Of a stretch of DNA of 51,191 nt, positions 34,279 to 43,611 are shown piece after piece (within the stretch, counting starts at the first letter, position 1; each line of letters opens with the position of its first letter). Source of the stretch: Hyphomicrobiales bacterium (GTDB lineage Bacteria; Pseudomonadota; Alphaproteobacteria; Rhizobiales; Rhizobiaceae); the NCBI GenBank assembly GCA_900471525.1, contig UCEZ01000068.1, forward strand, positions 1-51,191, given 5' to 3'. The position numbers and the translations under genes were made by a program. The notes beneath the pieces were generated by a model. It worked only from the letters and a program-made list of their open reading frames with translations, did no database searches and was not told where the DNA came from.

Positions 34279-34625
34279 GTATCTCTCTTTGTCAGGGTTG
34301 CTGGTGCCATGCGGCGGATAGTCGAAACGGTTTCTCCGGACGTTGCCGACACCTCTTCAGGGCTTGTCGAATAGCGCGTGGGGCGCTGGGCTCGTTGGAT
34401 CGATCTGCAGCAATACGCCTGGTTTTCGAACGCAACTCACTCCTCCCCGCAGAGGCTACGACCGCTCCCATTGCAATCGAGCACGAAATACTATACCGTC
34501 CCATATATAAGATGTAAATCCGATATACAAGACAAACTTGCTAAGCGGGATGGGGTTGGCGTACGAAGAGACGTAGCCTGCTCAAGGGGAATAAAATCAA
34601 ATTCTAACACGTGGAGGAGCTGACA
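34279..34625. other. divergent promoter region between amidohydrolase and importer operon
   Basis: This 347-base gap has no credible gene. It holds the paired TATANRAGAT repeats (34504-34533) and an AT-rich stretch ('ctataccgtcccatatataag') about 90-130 bases before the importer start. Confidence 0.6.
34504..34533. promoter_or_regulatory. paired TATANRAGAT direct repeat (probable IclR operator)
   Basis: TATATAAGAT (34504) and TATACAAGAC (34524) are 20 bases apart. The intervening sequence (AAATCC core) also matches that at 29932-29941 (GAATCC). About 24 of 31 aligned bases agree with the IclR-ridA intergenic site. It lies 92 bases upstream of the importer binding-protein start. Confidence 0.65.
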
Positions 34626-36356
34626 ATGAGAACTGGTCCTAATGCTAACGATGGAAACATCGCGGAAATATCTCGCAGAACTTTTCTGACCGTCGCGGGG
34701 GGGCTAGCCGGCACCGTAGCCGTCAGCGGATCATCTTCCCTGTTTCCAACAACGGCAAGGGCTGCTTCTAAAAGTGTGCTCACAGTTCATATCGAAGAGC
34801 AAACGGGATGGGTTAGAAACTTCAACCCCTTCGACGCGGCCGGCCGCCGTTTGAGCACCACTGATTTTATTTATGAGCCTCTTGTTATTTTCAACCAGTT
34901 CGATGGCGGCAAGCCTGTCTATCGTCTGGCCAGCAGCTATAAATTTTCCGACGATCTCCTCGCGCTTACCTTCACCATCCGCGACGGCTTGAAATGGTCC
35001 GACGCACAGCCTCTAACGGCCGAAGACGTGGTCTATTCGTTCGAGCTCGTCCTCAAGAATTCGGCTCTCGATCTGGTCGGATTGAGCGAAGCGGTCTCGG
35101 GTGTTGAGCAGGTCGGCAATTCGGAGGTGAAACTCACGTTGAAAGCCGTCAACTCGCTACTTCCAGAAATTCTTGGCAGCTTCTTTGTGGTGCCTAAGCA
35201 CGTCTGGAAGGACGTCTCTGATCCGGTAACTTTTCACAATGAAACGCCGGTCGGCTCTGGCCCGATGACCGAAATTCTGCGATTCACCCCACAGGTCTAT
35301 GAGCAAGGGCGCAACCCGCACTATTGGGACTCAGCCTCCCTTAAGGTCGACGTTCTTAGATTTCCGCAGATCACAGGCAACGACCAGATATTGGCCGGGC
35401 TGTCGTCGGCCGAATTGGATTGGTTCGGCTCATTTATTCCGGATATCGAAAAGACTTTCGTCGCCCTGGATCCAGAGCACAATGGGTATTGGCAGCCGCC
35501 CGGCGACACCGTGTCGTTCGATCTGAACTGGAAGACCGCCGACGCCGGCAACAACGAAGCTTTTACCGATCTAAACTTCCGTCACGCTTTTAGTTTGACG
35601 CTGGACAGAAAGGCCATGGTCGATATCGCCGGCTTTGGATACCCGACAGCCAATGGCAGTGCGACTGGCCTTCCGCAAACATTTGAAAGCTGGCGCAATC
35701 CCGACGCCGGCAAGGACGATGACAAGTGGGTCGCGTTCGACATCGACGGCGCCAACAGGGCATTCGACGAGGCGGGCTATGCCAAGCGCGATGCGAATGG
35801 ATTTCGACTGACCAAAACTGGAAAGCCCATCAAGTTTTCGATCATTGTTCCCAATGGCTGGACGGACTGGATCGACGACGCTCAGATTGCCATTGAAGGA
35901 CTTCGAAAGGCCGGCATCAATGCCGATGTGGCAACGCCAGCATTCACACAATACGTCCAGCAGCTTCTCGAGGGCAAATACGACGTCGCAATGCACGCGC
36001 GGCCTGATGGGGCAACGCCATTCGACGCCTATTATGGGTCGTATTCCAGCAGCCTCGTTGGCAAGACGCGACACAGCGCCTCGCGCTACACATCGCCCGC
36101 GCTGGACAAGCTCTTTGCCGATTTCCGCGCCACTGCGGACGATACCAAGCGACATTCCATCTTTAACGAGATCCAGGTTGTGATCGCCAAAGACTTCCCG
36201 GTCATTCCCGCATTCAACAATCCGGTTTGGTATCAGTATTCCACCAAGCGCTTCACGGGCTTCGTGAACAAGGATGCGCCGACGATGAATCCGGAAAATC
36301 ACGACAACAATCACATGCGCCTGATGCACCTGCTGCAACTTTCTCCGATTGCCTAA
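34626..36356 (+). CDS. family 5 ABC substrate-binding protein (Opp/Dpp type), Tat-exported
   Basis: The 576-residue protein begins with a twin-arginine signal ('ISRRTFLTVAGG', ending near 'TTARA') and continues as a family 5 binding protein ('DGLKWSDAQPLTAEDVVYSF' is the typical signature). The GTG at 34611 is rejected as start because the GTGGAGGAG there is the ribosome-binding site for ATG 34626. Family 5 proteins bind peptides, nickel or oligosaccharides, including chito- and cello-oligosaccharides in several bacteria. With GH8 next door, an oligosaccharide ligand is attractive. It heads a five-gene importer operon. Confidence 0.93.
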   Translation: MRTGPNANDGNIAEISRRTFLTVAGGLAGTVAVSGSSSLFPTTARAASKSVLTVHIEEQTGWVRNFNPFDAAGRRLSTTDFIYEPLVIFNQFDGGKPVYRLASSYKFSDDLLALTFTIRDGLKWSDAQPLTAEDVVYSFELVLKNSALDLVGLSEAVSGVEQVGNSEVKLTLKAVNSLLPEILGSFFVVPKHVWKDVSDPVTFHNETPVGSGPMTEILRFTPQVYEQGRNPHYWDSASLKVDVLRFPQITGNDQILAGLSSAELDWFGSFIPDIEKTFVALDPEHNGYWQPPGDTVSFDLNWKTADAGNNEAFTDLNFRHAFSLTLDRKAMVDIAGFGYPTANGSATGLPQTFESWRNPDAGKDDDKWVAFDIDGANRAFDEAGYAKRDANGFRLTKTGKPIKFSIIVPNGWTDWIDDAQIAIEGLRKAGINADVATPAFTQYVQQLLEGKYDVAMHARPDGATPFDAYYGSYSSSLVGKTRHSASRYTSPALDKLFADFRATADDTKRHSIFNEIQVVIAKDFPVIPAFNNPVWYQYSTKRFTGFVNKDAPTMNPENHDNNHMRLMHLLQLSPIA

Positions 36357-36380
36357 GCGTAGCTGGAGATTATCAAATCG

Positions 36381-37364
36381 ATGCAGGCACTTCTTCAGCG
36401 AGCGGGCACGTATTTTATTGCCCTTGCTATTGCGATCGTCGTGAACTTTGCGCTTCCTCGCTTGATGCCAGGGGGGCCGGTCGACTCGATGATCGCTCAA
36501 CTGGGTCAACGGGCAACCCCTGGCGTCATTGCCGCGTTGAAGGCCAAGTTCGGGCAGATCGATCAGCCCGTTTGGGTGCAATTTGCCGATTACCTCAAAG
36601 GTCTTCTGACCTTGGACCTTGGGGTGTCGACGAGCTACTATCCGATGACCGTTGTGGAGGTCTTGACGCGACCGTTGGTTTGGACCGCGTTCCTAATCAC
36701 GACCACAATCATCTTGTCCTTCATCGTCGGTATCTTTCTCGGCGCGCTGTCTGCATGGCGGCGCGGCGGGAAGACGGATTCCATACTCTCCCCGCTTGCG
36801 TTCGTCGTGACCGCCGTTCCTCCGGTGGTCTTCGCGCTGACCACCTTGTTCGTGCTCGGCGTCTTCTACCGGCTCGCACCGGTGAGCTACGCCTATGATC
36901 CCAATCTGGATCCCGGGTTCAACCTCACCTTCGTTCGGAGTGTCGCGGCCCATATAGTTTTGCCGGTTCTCAGTCTCGCACCGTATTTGATCGCCAGTTT
37001 TCAAAGCACCATGCGGTCGTCGATGATCTCCGTTTTGAACGAAGATTACGTGACGCTGGGGCGGGCGAAAGGCCTTTCCAATACCATGGTCATGTACAGT
37101 TATGGCGTTCGAAATGCCATGCTGCCAATGTTGACGCATCTGGCGCTGATGCTCGGCAGTATATTTGGCGGCTCGATCGTCGTCGAAGTTGTATTCAACT
37201 ATCCCGGCCTTGGACTGACGTTGTTTACGGCGACGCTTGCCCGCGACTATCCTGTGATCCAAGGCCAATTGATGTTGATGACCGTCATAACCCTGGGCGC
37301 CAATATGCTTGTGGACATCGTCTATGGCCTCGTCGATCCTCGCCTGAAAGGAACCTCGAATTGA
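36381..37364 (+). CDS. Opp/Dpp-type ABC permease (DppB-like)
   Basis: The 327-residue permease starts with a transmembrane segment ('YFIALAIAIVVNFALPRLMPGG') and has the DppB pattern: 'ALKAKFGQIDQPVWVQFADYL' after TM1 and the EAA-like loop 'DYVTLGRAKGLSNTMVMYSYG'. It lies 24 bases after the binding-protein gene and overlaps the second permease gene by four bases. It forms half of the channel. Confidence 0.94.
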   Translation: MQALLQRAGTYFIALAIAIVVNFALPRLMPGGPVDSMIAQLGQRATPGVIAALKAKFGQIDQPVWVQFADYLKGLLTLDLGVSTSYYPMTVVEVLTRPLVWTAFLITTTIILSFIVGIFLGALSAWRRGGKTDSILSPLAFVVTAVPPVVFALTTLFVLGVFYRLAPVSYAYDPNLDPGFNLTFVRSVAAHIVLPVLSLAPYLIASFQSTMRSSMISVLNEDYVTLGRAKGLSNTMVMYSYGVRNAMLPMLTHLALMLGSIFGGSIVVEVVFNYPGLGLTLFTATLARDYPVIQGQLMLMTVITLGANMLVDIVYGLVDPRLKGTSN

Positions 37365-38251
37365 GCTTTTTTCTTCACCAGAAAAAGGTTTTAGTCGGGA
37401 TCACATTGGTCCTTGCGCTATGCCTGATGGCGATATTTGCACCCGCCATTTCATCCTACAGCCCGGAAGCCAGAGTCGCCCGCTCGCATCAGCCGCCGTC
37501 GACTGAGCACATCATGGGAACGACAAAAATGGGGCGCGACGTCTTCAGCCAGTTTGTCTGGGGTGCGCGCTCGTCATTGTCTGTCGGAATTGTCACTGGG
37601 GTCGCCATTACCATCCTTGGCACGGCGGTCGGCCTGATTGGGGGGTACATTGGCGGTTGGGTGGACAGGGTTCTCGACCTTGTAACCAACGCCGTTCTGG
37701 TAATCCCCAACCTACCGCTGCTGATCCTTCTGGCGGCGTTCGCCGGTACCGTGGGGCCGACCGTCATCATGATCATTGTGACGATGACGTCGTGGCCATG
37801 GGGCGCCCGCATGACGAGATCCCAGACCCTGGCGATCAAAAACCGTGAATTTGTCGTGGCCGCCCGGATGATCGGCGAATCGAGACTTCGCGTGGCCATG
37901 GTCGAAATCTTGCCGAACCTGCTACCCCTCATCGGCATCAATCTTGTCGGCAGCATCATCTTTGCCATCGTGACTCAAACCACCCTCGAATATCTTGGGT
38001 TTGGCGATCCTCTTCGTGTCACCTGGGGAACCATGCTCTATAACGCGCAGAACTCCTCGGCCATTATGGTGGGAGCCTGGTGGGATGTCGCAGCGCCTTG
38101 TCTCGGCGTGACGCTTGTGGGGCTGGCGCTTGCACTGATCAACTTCGCGCTCGATGAGATCAGCAATCCACAATTGCGCTCTGGACCGGCCCTTAGCCGC
38201 TGGCTGCGTTTGACCCGACAACGCGCAAAGGCAATGGAGGCGAAGCGATGA
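37361..38251 (+). CDS. Opp/Dpp-type ABC permease (DppC-like)
   Basis: The 296-residue permease starts with TTG at 37361, overlapping the TGA of the first permease. It shows the DppC features 'TEHIMGTTKMGRDVFSQFVWGAR' near residues 47-69 and the EAA loop 'FVVAARMIGESRLRVAMVEIL'. A short, basic C-terminal tail ends four bases into the first ATPase gene. Partner of the DppB-like permease. Confidence 0.94.
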   Translation: MSFFLHQKKVLVGITLVLALCLMAIFAPAISSYSPEARVARSHQPPSTEHIMGTTKMGRDVFSQFVWGARSSLSVGIVTGVAITILGTAVGLIGGYIGGWVDRVLDLVTNAVLVIPNLPLLILLAAFAGTVGPTVIMIIVTMTSWPWGARMTRSQTLAIKNREFVVAARMIGESRLRVAMVEILPNLLPLIGINLVGSIIFAIVTQTTLEYLGFGDPLRVTWGTMLYNAQNSSAIMVGAWWDVAAPCLGVTLVGLALALINFALDEISNPQLRSGPALSRWLRLTRQRAKAMEAKR

Positions 38252-39063
38252 TGGAGCCCCTCCTCGAAATCAAAAATCTGAGTATCGACTATCTGCTCGA
38301 TCACGGAAGCTTTCAGGCCGTCAAATCTGTCAATCTCAGCATTGCACGCGGCGAGATACTCGGCTTGGCGGGAGAATCCGGTTGTGGCAAAAGCACCATT
38401 GCCTTTGCGGTAGCGCGGCTGTCCAAGTCTCCCGCCTGGATAGTGGATGGCCAAATCATGCTCGATGGTCGCGATCTTCTGCAGCTGACGGAACGCGAGA
38501 TGCAAAAGGTGCGCTGGCGACGGATCGGCATGGTGTTCCAAAGTGCGATGAACTCGCTCAATCCGCTAATGCGCATCGAACGGCAATTCCATGATGTGCT
38601 TCATAGACACCTTGATACCTCTCGTGAGCAGTCACGAGAGATCGCCGAGAAAATGCTGCTCCTTGTCGGCATATCTCCAGATCGATTGTCGAATTATCCA
38701 CACCAGTTCAGCGGCGGCATGCGCCAACGGATCGTCATCGCCATTTGCCTGGCGCTAGATCCCGATCTCATTATCATGGACGAGCCGACAACGGCACTCG
38801 ATGTCGTCGTTCAGCGTGAAATTCTGGAGCAAATAGCAGAACTGCAGAAAACACGGCAGTTTTCCATTCTGTTTATCACGCATGATCTCCATCTGATGGC
38901 GCAGATATGCCACCGAATGGCAGTCATGCTGAAAGGCGAGGTCGTTGAACTCGGCGACGTCGCCCAGATGCTCAACAGGCCGCAGCATAATTATACAAAG
39001 ACGCTATGGGCTGCCGTTCCAAAACTTCCCGAGAACCGGCTGACGGCGGAGGCACGATTGTGA
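38248..39063 (+). CDS. Opp/Dpp-type ABC ATPase (DppD-like)
   Basis: The 271-residue ATPase has Walker A GESGCGKST at 42-50, signature 'FSGGMRQRIVIA' and Walker B 'LIIMDEPTTALD'. It is shorter than typical DppD (about 325 residues): the C-terminal oligopeptide_ABC_C cysteine-rich extension is largely missing, so an iron-sulfur cluster is unlikely. Two adjacent ATGs (38248, 38251) could start it. Translation is coupled on both sides. Confidence 0.92.
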   Translation: MMEPLLEIKNLSIDYLLDHGSFQAVKSVNLSIARGEILGLAGESGCGKSTIAFAVARLSKSPAWIVDGQIMLDGRDLLQLTEREMQKVRWRRIGMVFQSAMNSLNPLMRIERQFHDVLHRHLDTSREQSREIAEKMLLLVGISPDRLSNYPHQFSGGMRQRIVIAICLALDPDLIIMDEPTTALDVVVQREILEQIAELQKTRQFSILFITHDLHLMAQICHRMAVMLKGEVVELGDVAQMLNRPQHNYTKTLWAAVPKLPENRLTAEARL

Positions 39064-40007
39064 TCACACACGCCGATGATGTCAGCGAGACGCAGTTACA
39101 AACGCTGCCAGTCGTCCAACTCAAGAACGTGACCAAGCAATTTGGTTCGCTTCACGCGCTTCGCGGGATAACGTTTGACTTAAAGGCCGGGCGTGCGCTG
39201 GCTTTGGTTGGCGAGTCAGGTTGCGGGAAATCGACCTGTGCAAATATTATTTCTCGGACAATAGCGCAGTCGGGCGGTGATGTTCTGCTGAACGGGTCGG
39301 AGGTTCCATCGCCTCTGAGAATAAAGGACGAGAAGCCGTTTAGAAGAAACGTCCAGATGATTTTTCAGGACCCGTTTTCTTCCCTCAATCCCGCCTTTAC
39401 GATCCGTCACCATATTTCTCGTGCGCTCAAAATACACGGGCACGGAATCAACCGCGCCGATCGCACGAGAAGGGTCCTGGAAACTCTCGATCTGGTTGGT
39501 CTTGAAGGCGAGACGGCAGCCTCGAAGTATCCGCATCAGTTGTCGGGAGGACAGCGCCAACGGGTTAACATCGCGCGCGCTCTTGCCGTACAACCGAGCG
39601 TGTTGCTTGCTGACGAACCGACTTCGATGCTCGATGTATCGATCCGCCTCGATATTCTCAAGCTCCTGTCTCGCGTAAAGAGAGAGCGTAATCTGGCGAT
39701 GCTATACATCACCCACGACATCGCAACAGCGTATCAGGTGGCCGAGACCATTGTCATAATGTTCGCGGGACAGATGGTCGAATGGGGTGATTCATTGACA
39801 GTCCTTTCTCAGCCTCGCCATCCGTATACGAAGCTCTTGCTTTCCGCCGTACCGGACCCAGAGAGACGTTTCCATGTCGAAAACAGCATGGAATATTTAA
39901 ATGAAGCAACCCGTATACGCGCCATCAGCCGTGTTTATTCGGAGGACGTCATTCAAATTGGTGAAAACCATTTCGTCCGTAAAACAGAGGCAACTGATTT
40001 CTCATGA
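39060..40007 (+). CDS. Opp/Dpp-type ABC ATPase (DppF-like)
   Basis: The 315-residue ATPase has 'LVGESGCGKSTCAN', signature 'LSGGQRQRVNIARAL' and Walker B 'VLLADEPTSMLD'. GTG at 39060 is chosen: it overlaps the TGA of the DppD-like gene and has GGCGGAGGC upstream. The ATG at 39006 would create a 58-base overlap and an odd leader. The C-terminal domain ('HPYTKLLLSAVPDPERR') is present. It pairs with the DppD-like ATPase to power uptake and is the last gene of the operon. Confidence 0.92.
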   Translation: MITHADDVSETQLQTLPVVQLKNVTKQFGSLHALRGITFDLKAGRALALVGESGCGKSTCANIISRTIAQSGGDVLLNGSEVPSPLRIKDEKPFRRNVQMIFQDPFSSLNPAFTIRHHISRALKIHGHGINRADRTRRVLETLDLVGLEGETAASKYPHQLSGGQRQRVNIARALAVQPSVLLADEPTSMLDVSIRLDILKLLSRVKRERNLAMLYITHDIATAYQVAETIVIMFAGQMVEWGDSLTVLSQPRHPYTKLLLSAVPDPERRFHVENSMEYLNEATRIRAISRVYSEDVIQIGENHFVRKTEATDFS

Positions 40008-40602
40008 TTTTCCTACCGAGGCGAAAGCTCGATGCGATTTTGAACCGGCATTGACTCTTCTAAGTGACTGCTTCCGATGCTGTACCGCGCTCGTTCACCT
40101 AAGACCGATCATTCATAAAACGCACTGTTATCAACGGAAATAGCAACGCTATCGCGAATGATGCGTTCTGGTTCGGTCACCTTGGCTCGCATCCGCGCGC
40201 GCTTACCATTTGCCCGTATTTGAAGATTAGTGGCCTACGCCACCTGACAGGAACCATCACACGGCAGCGGGCGTGCCTACATCAATGCCGCTCCCGGCTC
40301 ACCACACAGCCGGGCGGCGGCGCGGAACCCATCCGCCGTCTGAGAACCATAATGCAAGGTCAGCGACAAACTTAGATTGACCACTTCCTGCGCCTTGGGT
40401 TCCATGTTTTGCTCGCCCACGGCGATCGACGATTTTGACGCAGCCTTTTTCCTTACAAATATCAATAGTCTTCGGCAGTCGCCTTTTGGCCCGACGAACC
40501 GGCAGAGCGGCCGGCCTGCCGGTTCGCCGAGTTCGCGTCCAAATGGTTCATGACGCCGCAGGAATGCTTACTATCGAAGACGTGAACAGAATTTGCCTTG
40601 GC
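40008..40602. other. gene-poor gap with decayed sequence
   Basis: In 595 bases between the importer and a small leftward gene I find no supported gene. A 62-codon leftward frame (40277-40465) has some protein-like composition ('VVNLSLSLTLHYG') and could be a remnant, but I cannot assign it. The strong inverted repeat at 40495-40526 lies here. Confidence 0.5.
40495..40526. terminator. strong inverted repeat, possible terminator
   Basis: CGAACCGGCAG and CTGCCGGTTCG form a perfect 11-base-pair stem with a 10-base loop that is itself GC-rich. It lies 77 bases beyond the stop of the leftward ABM gene. No U-run follows, so it may be a factor-dependent stop or a repeat-type element. Confidence 0.45.
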
Positions 40603-40905
40603 TTACGGCATCGAATTCACGTCGGCGAGCATGCCATTTTCAAGTTCGTCCAGGTAGATGAAATGAGGCGCCTTCACACCGGCCCGTTTGCGGATTTCGA
40701 TCAGTTGTTCGGATTCAAAAAATGCGCGGGCAGCATCCAATGATCGCCACCTTGAGAAATGAACAATTTTGTTTGGGTCCGATTGATCGGCCAAGACCTG
40801 GTATGCAATTTCCCCAGCATCTCGCCGCATGACAGCGGCACGATCGAAAACGACTTTCCAGGCGGCATAGTTCTCCACCTCGTGAATGATTAAGACATAC
40901 GGCAT
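40603..40905 (-). CDS. small ferredoxin-like-fold protein (ABM/Dabb-like)
   Basis: The 100-residue protein ('MPYVLIIHEVENYAAWKVVFDRAA', 'VHFSRWRSLDAARAFFESEQL') has the alpha/beta pattern of antibiotic-biosynthesis-monooxygenase-like or EthD-like dimeric barrels. These act as monooxygenases, cyclases or have no known role. It is alone on the minus strand between two gaps. Family call moderate, function unknown. Confidence 0.75.
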   Translation of the reverse strand: MPYVLIIHEVENYAAWKVVFDRAAVMRRDAGEIAYQVLADQSDPNKIVHFSRWRSLDAARAFFESEQLIEIRKRAGVKAPHFIYLDELENGMLADVNSMP

Positions 40906-41087
40906 AGCGGCTCCCGAGATCTATTGTTGCGTGACTGATGCTTAACTTCCCAGAAGCGACCCGCCTGTTCCCAAGTCGAGAACTGCGATATCCCGAGGCG
41001 TCAAAGCAGTCGATAAATGCAAGCGGGACATGACCACGAAACTGCAGCATATCGCCGCAATTCCGCATCAAGGATCAATGTCCGGGA

Positions 41088-41540
41088 TCACCGCCGTTGT
41101 TCCCAGCGCTCGAAGAGCGGTACAAAATCTTCTGGATTACCCGGATAGCGCAGGCAGTCGCCACTGAACTCGTTCCAGGCCAGAGCACTGTCGAGCCAGA
41201 TATGAGCGACTGGTATCAACGATGATGGGTCGTCGAGCGTACCAGGTTTGATGCTGACGAAGTCAGAGCGGTTCTCCTGGCGGTGGAACAGGCGAGTGCC
41301 ACATTGCGGGCAGAACTCGCAGATCATGCGTTGCCCACTCGGGGTCTCCCGCGTCCACGAAGACAATCTGCCTGACTGCAGTTCGATCTGTGATGTTTGA
41401 ACCCACAAGGCCATGCCGAACGCGCTGCCGGATTGCTTCTGGCATTCTCGGCAGTGGCAGGCAAAGAGCGATAGCGACCGGCCTCGGACAAGGTAATGGC
41501 AGTGCCCACATTGGCAGCATCCCGTAAACACTTCTTTCAT
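41088..41540 (-). CDS. GFA-family (CENP-V/GFA domain) zinc protein
   Basis: The 150-residue protein has the Zn-binding cysteine sets of the GFA family: 'GCCQCGHCHY', 'CHCRECQKQSG' and 'CPQCGTRLF'. The family includes the glutathione-dependent formaldehyde-activating enzyme Gfa, but most members have no proven role. A 13-codon upstream extension is rejected because GCGGAGGAA precedes ATG 41540. It is 35 bases downstream of a dienelactone-hydrolase homologue and probably co-transcribed. Confidence 0.88.
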   Translation of the reverse strand: MKEVFTGCCQCGHCHYLVRGRSLSLFACHCRECQKQSGSAFGMALWVQTSQIELQSGRLSSWTRETPSGQRMICEFCPQCGTRLFHRQENRSDFVSIKPGTLDDPSSLIPVAHIWLDSALAWNEFSGDCLRYPGNPEDFVPLFERWEQRR

Positions 41541-41575
41541 GCACTTCCTCCGCCGGATCTCCACACGAGCGACAT

Positions 41576-42394
41576 TCATCCCTCCAGATGTTGGGAAGCA
41601 AGCCTGAGAGTGAAGAATGAAATAATCTCATCGCGGGCTGCGGTCGTCGGTTGACCGGCTTCGTCAATCAGATGCGCCGTGACCACGCTGTGCGGGAACG
41701 GAACGTAGCGTTGAAAAAACGGTGATACGTCGGGATTCGCTGCGCTGTCTGGAAGTGTGCGGCTGACGAAGCGGTCACCGAGCGCCTCGGATAGAGCTGC
41801 GAACCGTTCCACACGGCAGACCTGATCCCCCTCGAAGCGATAGGCCATTACGGTAAGGTCATCCTGCTCCAGCCGCTGCCGAACCGCAACAAGTTCGGCC
41901 GGCGAAATATCAAGGCCGGCGGGGTCACCCAAAGGGAGTGACGGTTGTGCGAGAACCGGCGCAAGCACCGATCGCTCAAGCATCATTGACAGGGCAAAAT
42001 TGCCGGTGAAGCACATGCCTATCGCGCCGACACCTGGGCCGCCGCACTCCTCATGCGCCTGTTTTGCCAACGCCCGTAACCATTGAGTCACCGGGCTCGA
42101 CTGATTGCCGGCAAAAGCGCGGAATTCGGCACTGACGCATGCCCGCCTAAAGACGGCGATACCCTCTTCTGCATTGGGTACAGCACCGGCGCGGCCGAAC
42201 AGCGAGGGCATATATGTCGTGAATCCCGCGTCGCGAACCCAGCGGCTGAAACGGGCGACTTGCGGGCTTATGCCTGGCATTTCCGTCAAGACGATGACAG
42301 CAGGGCCCATGCCACTGACATGAACGACTTTGGTGACGCCATTGAGAGTGACATCGCGGGAATTGAAGTCCTCGAGCGGGTCCTCCTCATTCAT
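41576..42394 (-). CDS. dienelactone hydrolase family protein
   Basis: The 272-residue alpha/beta hydrolase has the nucleophile elbow 'GAIGMCFTGNFAL' with cysteine as nucleophile, as in dienelactone hydrolases, and a late His in 'FPHSVVTAHL'. A 169-codon upstream extension is rejected as it runs through the divergent regulator. The substrate may be a lactone or ester. It is divergent from a GlxA-type AraC regulator (134-base spacer), which probably controls it together with the GFA gene. Confidence 0.87.
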   Translation of the reverse strand: MNEEDPLEDFNSRDVTLNGVTKVVHVSGMGPAVIVLTEMPGISPQVARFSRWVRDAGFTTYMPSLFGRAGAVPNAEEGIAVFRRACVSAEFRAFAGNQSSPVTQWLRALAKQAHEECGGPGVGAIGMCFTGNFALSMMLERSVLAPVLAQPSLPLGDPAGLDISPAELVAVRQRLEQDDLTVMAYRFEGDQVCRVERFAALSEALGDRFVSRTLPDSAANPDVSPFFQRYVPFPHSVVTAHLIDEAGQPTTAARDEIISFFTLRLASQHLEG

Positions 42395-42527
42395 ACTTCG
42401 TTTCGTCAAAGTTCGCGACCCTCGGCATTCCATGTAAGAACGGCCTCGGAGCGCCGCGTGGGCATCTTTGCAATTCATCGCAGAGCGGTCTAGTGTCGTA
42501 AATGACAATATTCGCGGATATTTTGAC

Positions 42528-43463
42528 ATGACGATTGTTGCAGTTCTAGAGGTCGATGGCTGCTGGGCGTCAAGCGCCGCGATCACGTACGACGTGATGA
42601 TTACGGCCAATAGGATCAGCGCAGCGTCCAAGCGCGCGTTGCCGTTCGAAATCAGAACCGTTCGCTGTGGGCCTCGCAGGAGCACCAACGCCGATCTCGC
42701 CGACGCCGAACTGACCATCATCCCGGGCCTCGGGGTCGCGTCCGTCACTGAACTGGACGAAAAGCTCAAGAGCTCTGCGTGCCGGCGTGCGGGCAGGTTG
42801 CTGGTTGAGGCATTCGGGTCCGGCGCGATACTCGCTGCGTCATGTGCGAGTACATTCCTGCTCGCGGACGCAGGATTGCTGGACGGTCGACGGGCAACCA
42901 CGACATGGTGGCTCGCTCCAACTTTTCGGCAACGCTATCCCGATGTGGAATTGACAGCCGATCAGATGGTCGTAGCTGCCTGGCCCATCGCTACCGGTGG
43001 CGCTGCAATGGCGCAAATGGATCTGATGCTCGCGGTGGTGGCCAAATTTGCCGGACCTGGGTTGGCCAGAGCCTGCGCGAATTATCTTCTGCTCGATGAG
43101 CGACGGTCCCAGGCACCATTCATGGCCATAACATACCTCGCAGGGCAGGACCCCAGGATCGCGAAGGCTGAGAGCTGGGTTCGCGAGCATATCGGCCGTG
43201 ATTTCAACATGGAAGAACTCGCCAAGGCGATGGCGTTGGCGCCTCGGACATTTGCCCGCCGGATCGCAGCGACATGCGGCGTTTCACCCATCCAGTTCGT
43301 ACAGCAGATTAGAATTGAAACCGCACGACATCTTCTTGAGACCACGCGCCTGTCGGTTGAGGAAATAGCGCGACAGGTAGGATATGCGGAACCCTCCACT
43401 CTTCGCCGATTGGTCAGGCGTGCTACAAAACACTCGCCCGGACATTTCCGTCCCACCGTCTGA
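42528..43463 (+). CDS. GlxA-type AraC-family regulator (DJ-1/PfpI + AraC HTH)
   Basis: The 311-residue protein has an N-terminal DJ-1/PfpI amidotransferase-like domain with a cysteine in 'LAASCASTFLLADAGLL', then a C-terminal AraC double helix-turn-helix ('NMEELAKAMALAPRTFARRI', 'SVEEIARQVGYAEPSTLRRLVRR'). ATG 42528 is chosen over a frame running into the divergent gene. It probably regulates the dienelactone hydrolase and GFA genes. The ligand is unknown. Confidence 0.92.
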   Translation: MTIVAVLEVDGCWASSAAITYDVMITANRISAASKRALPFEIRTVRCGPRRSTNADLADAELTIIPGLGVASVTELDEKLKSSACRRAGRLLVEAFGSGAILAASCASTFLLADAGLLDGRRATTTWWLAPTFRQRYPDVELTADQMVVAAWPIATGGAAMAQMDLMLAVVAKFAGPGLARACANYLLLDERRSQAPFMAITYLAGQDPRIAKAESWVREHIGRDFNMEELAKAMALAPRTFARRIAATCGVSPIQFVQQIRIETARHLLETTRLSVEEIARQVGYAEPSTLRRLVRRATKHSPGHFRPTV

Positions 43464-43611
43464 ATGGCTGGGGTCATCAAAAAAGGCCAATTCAGAAATC
43501 ATCACGACCGAGACCATTAGATCGAACAAGCTGGACACTGACCCGAAAAACACTTCGAGACCCACAGCCCGAAAGTGTTGAAGCGTTTACAGCGAACATT
43601 TGCACCGGTGG

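Noticed and set aside
42395..42901. Long N-terminal extension of the dienelactone hydrolase frame
   Set aside because: It runs through the divergent promoter and into the GlxA-type regulator gene on the other strand.
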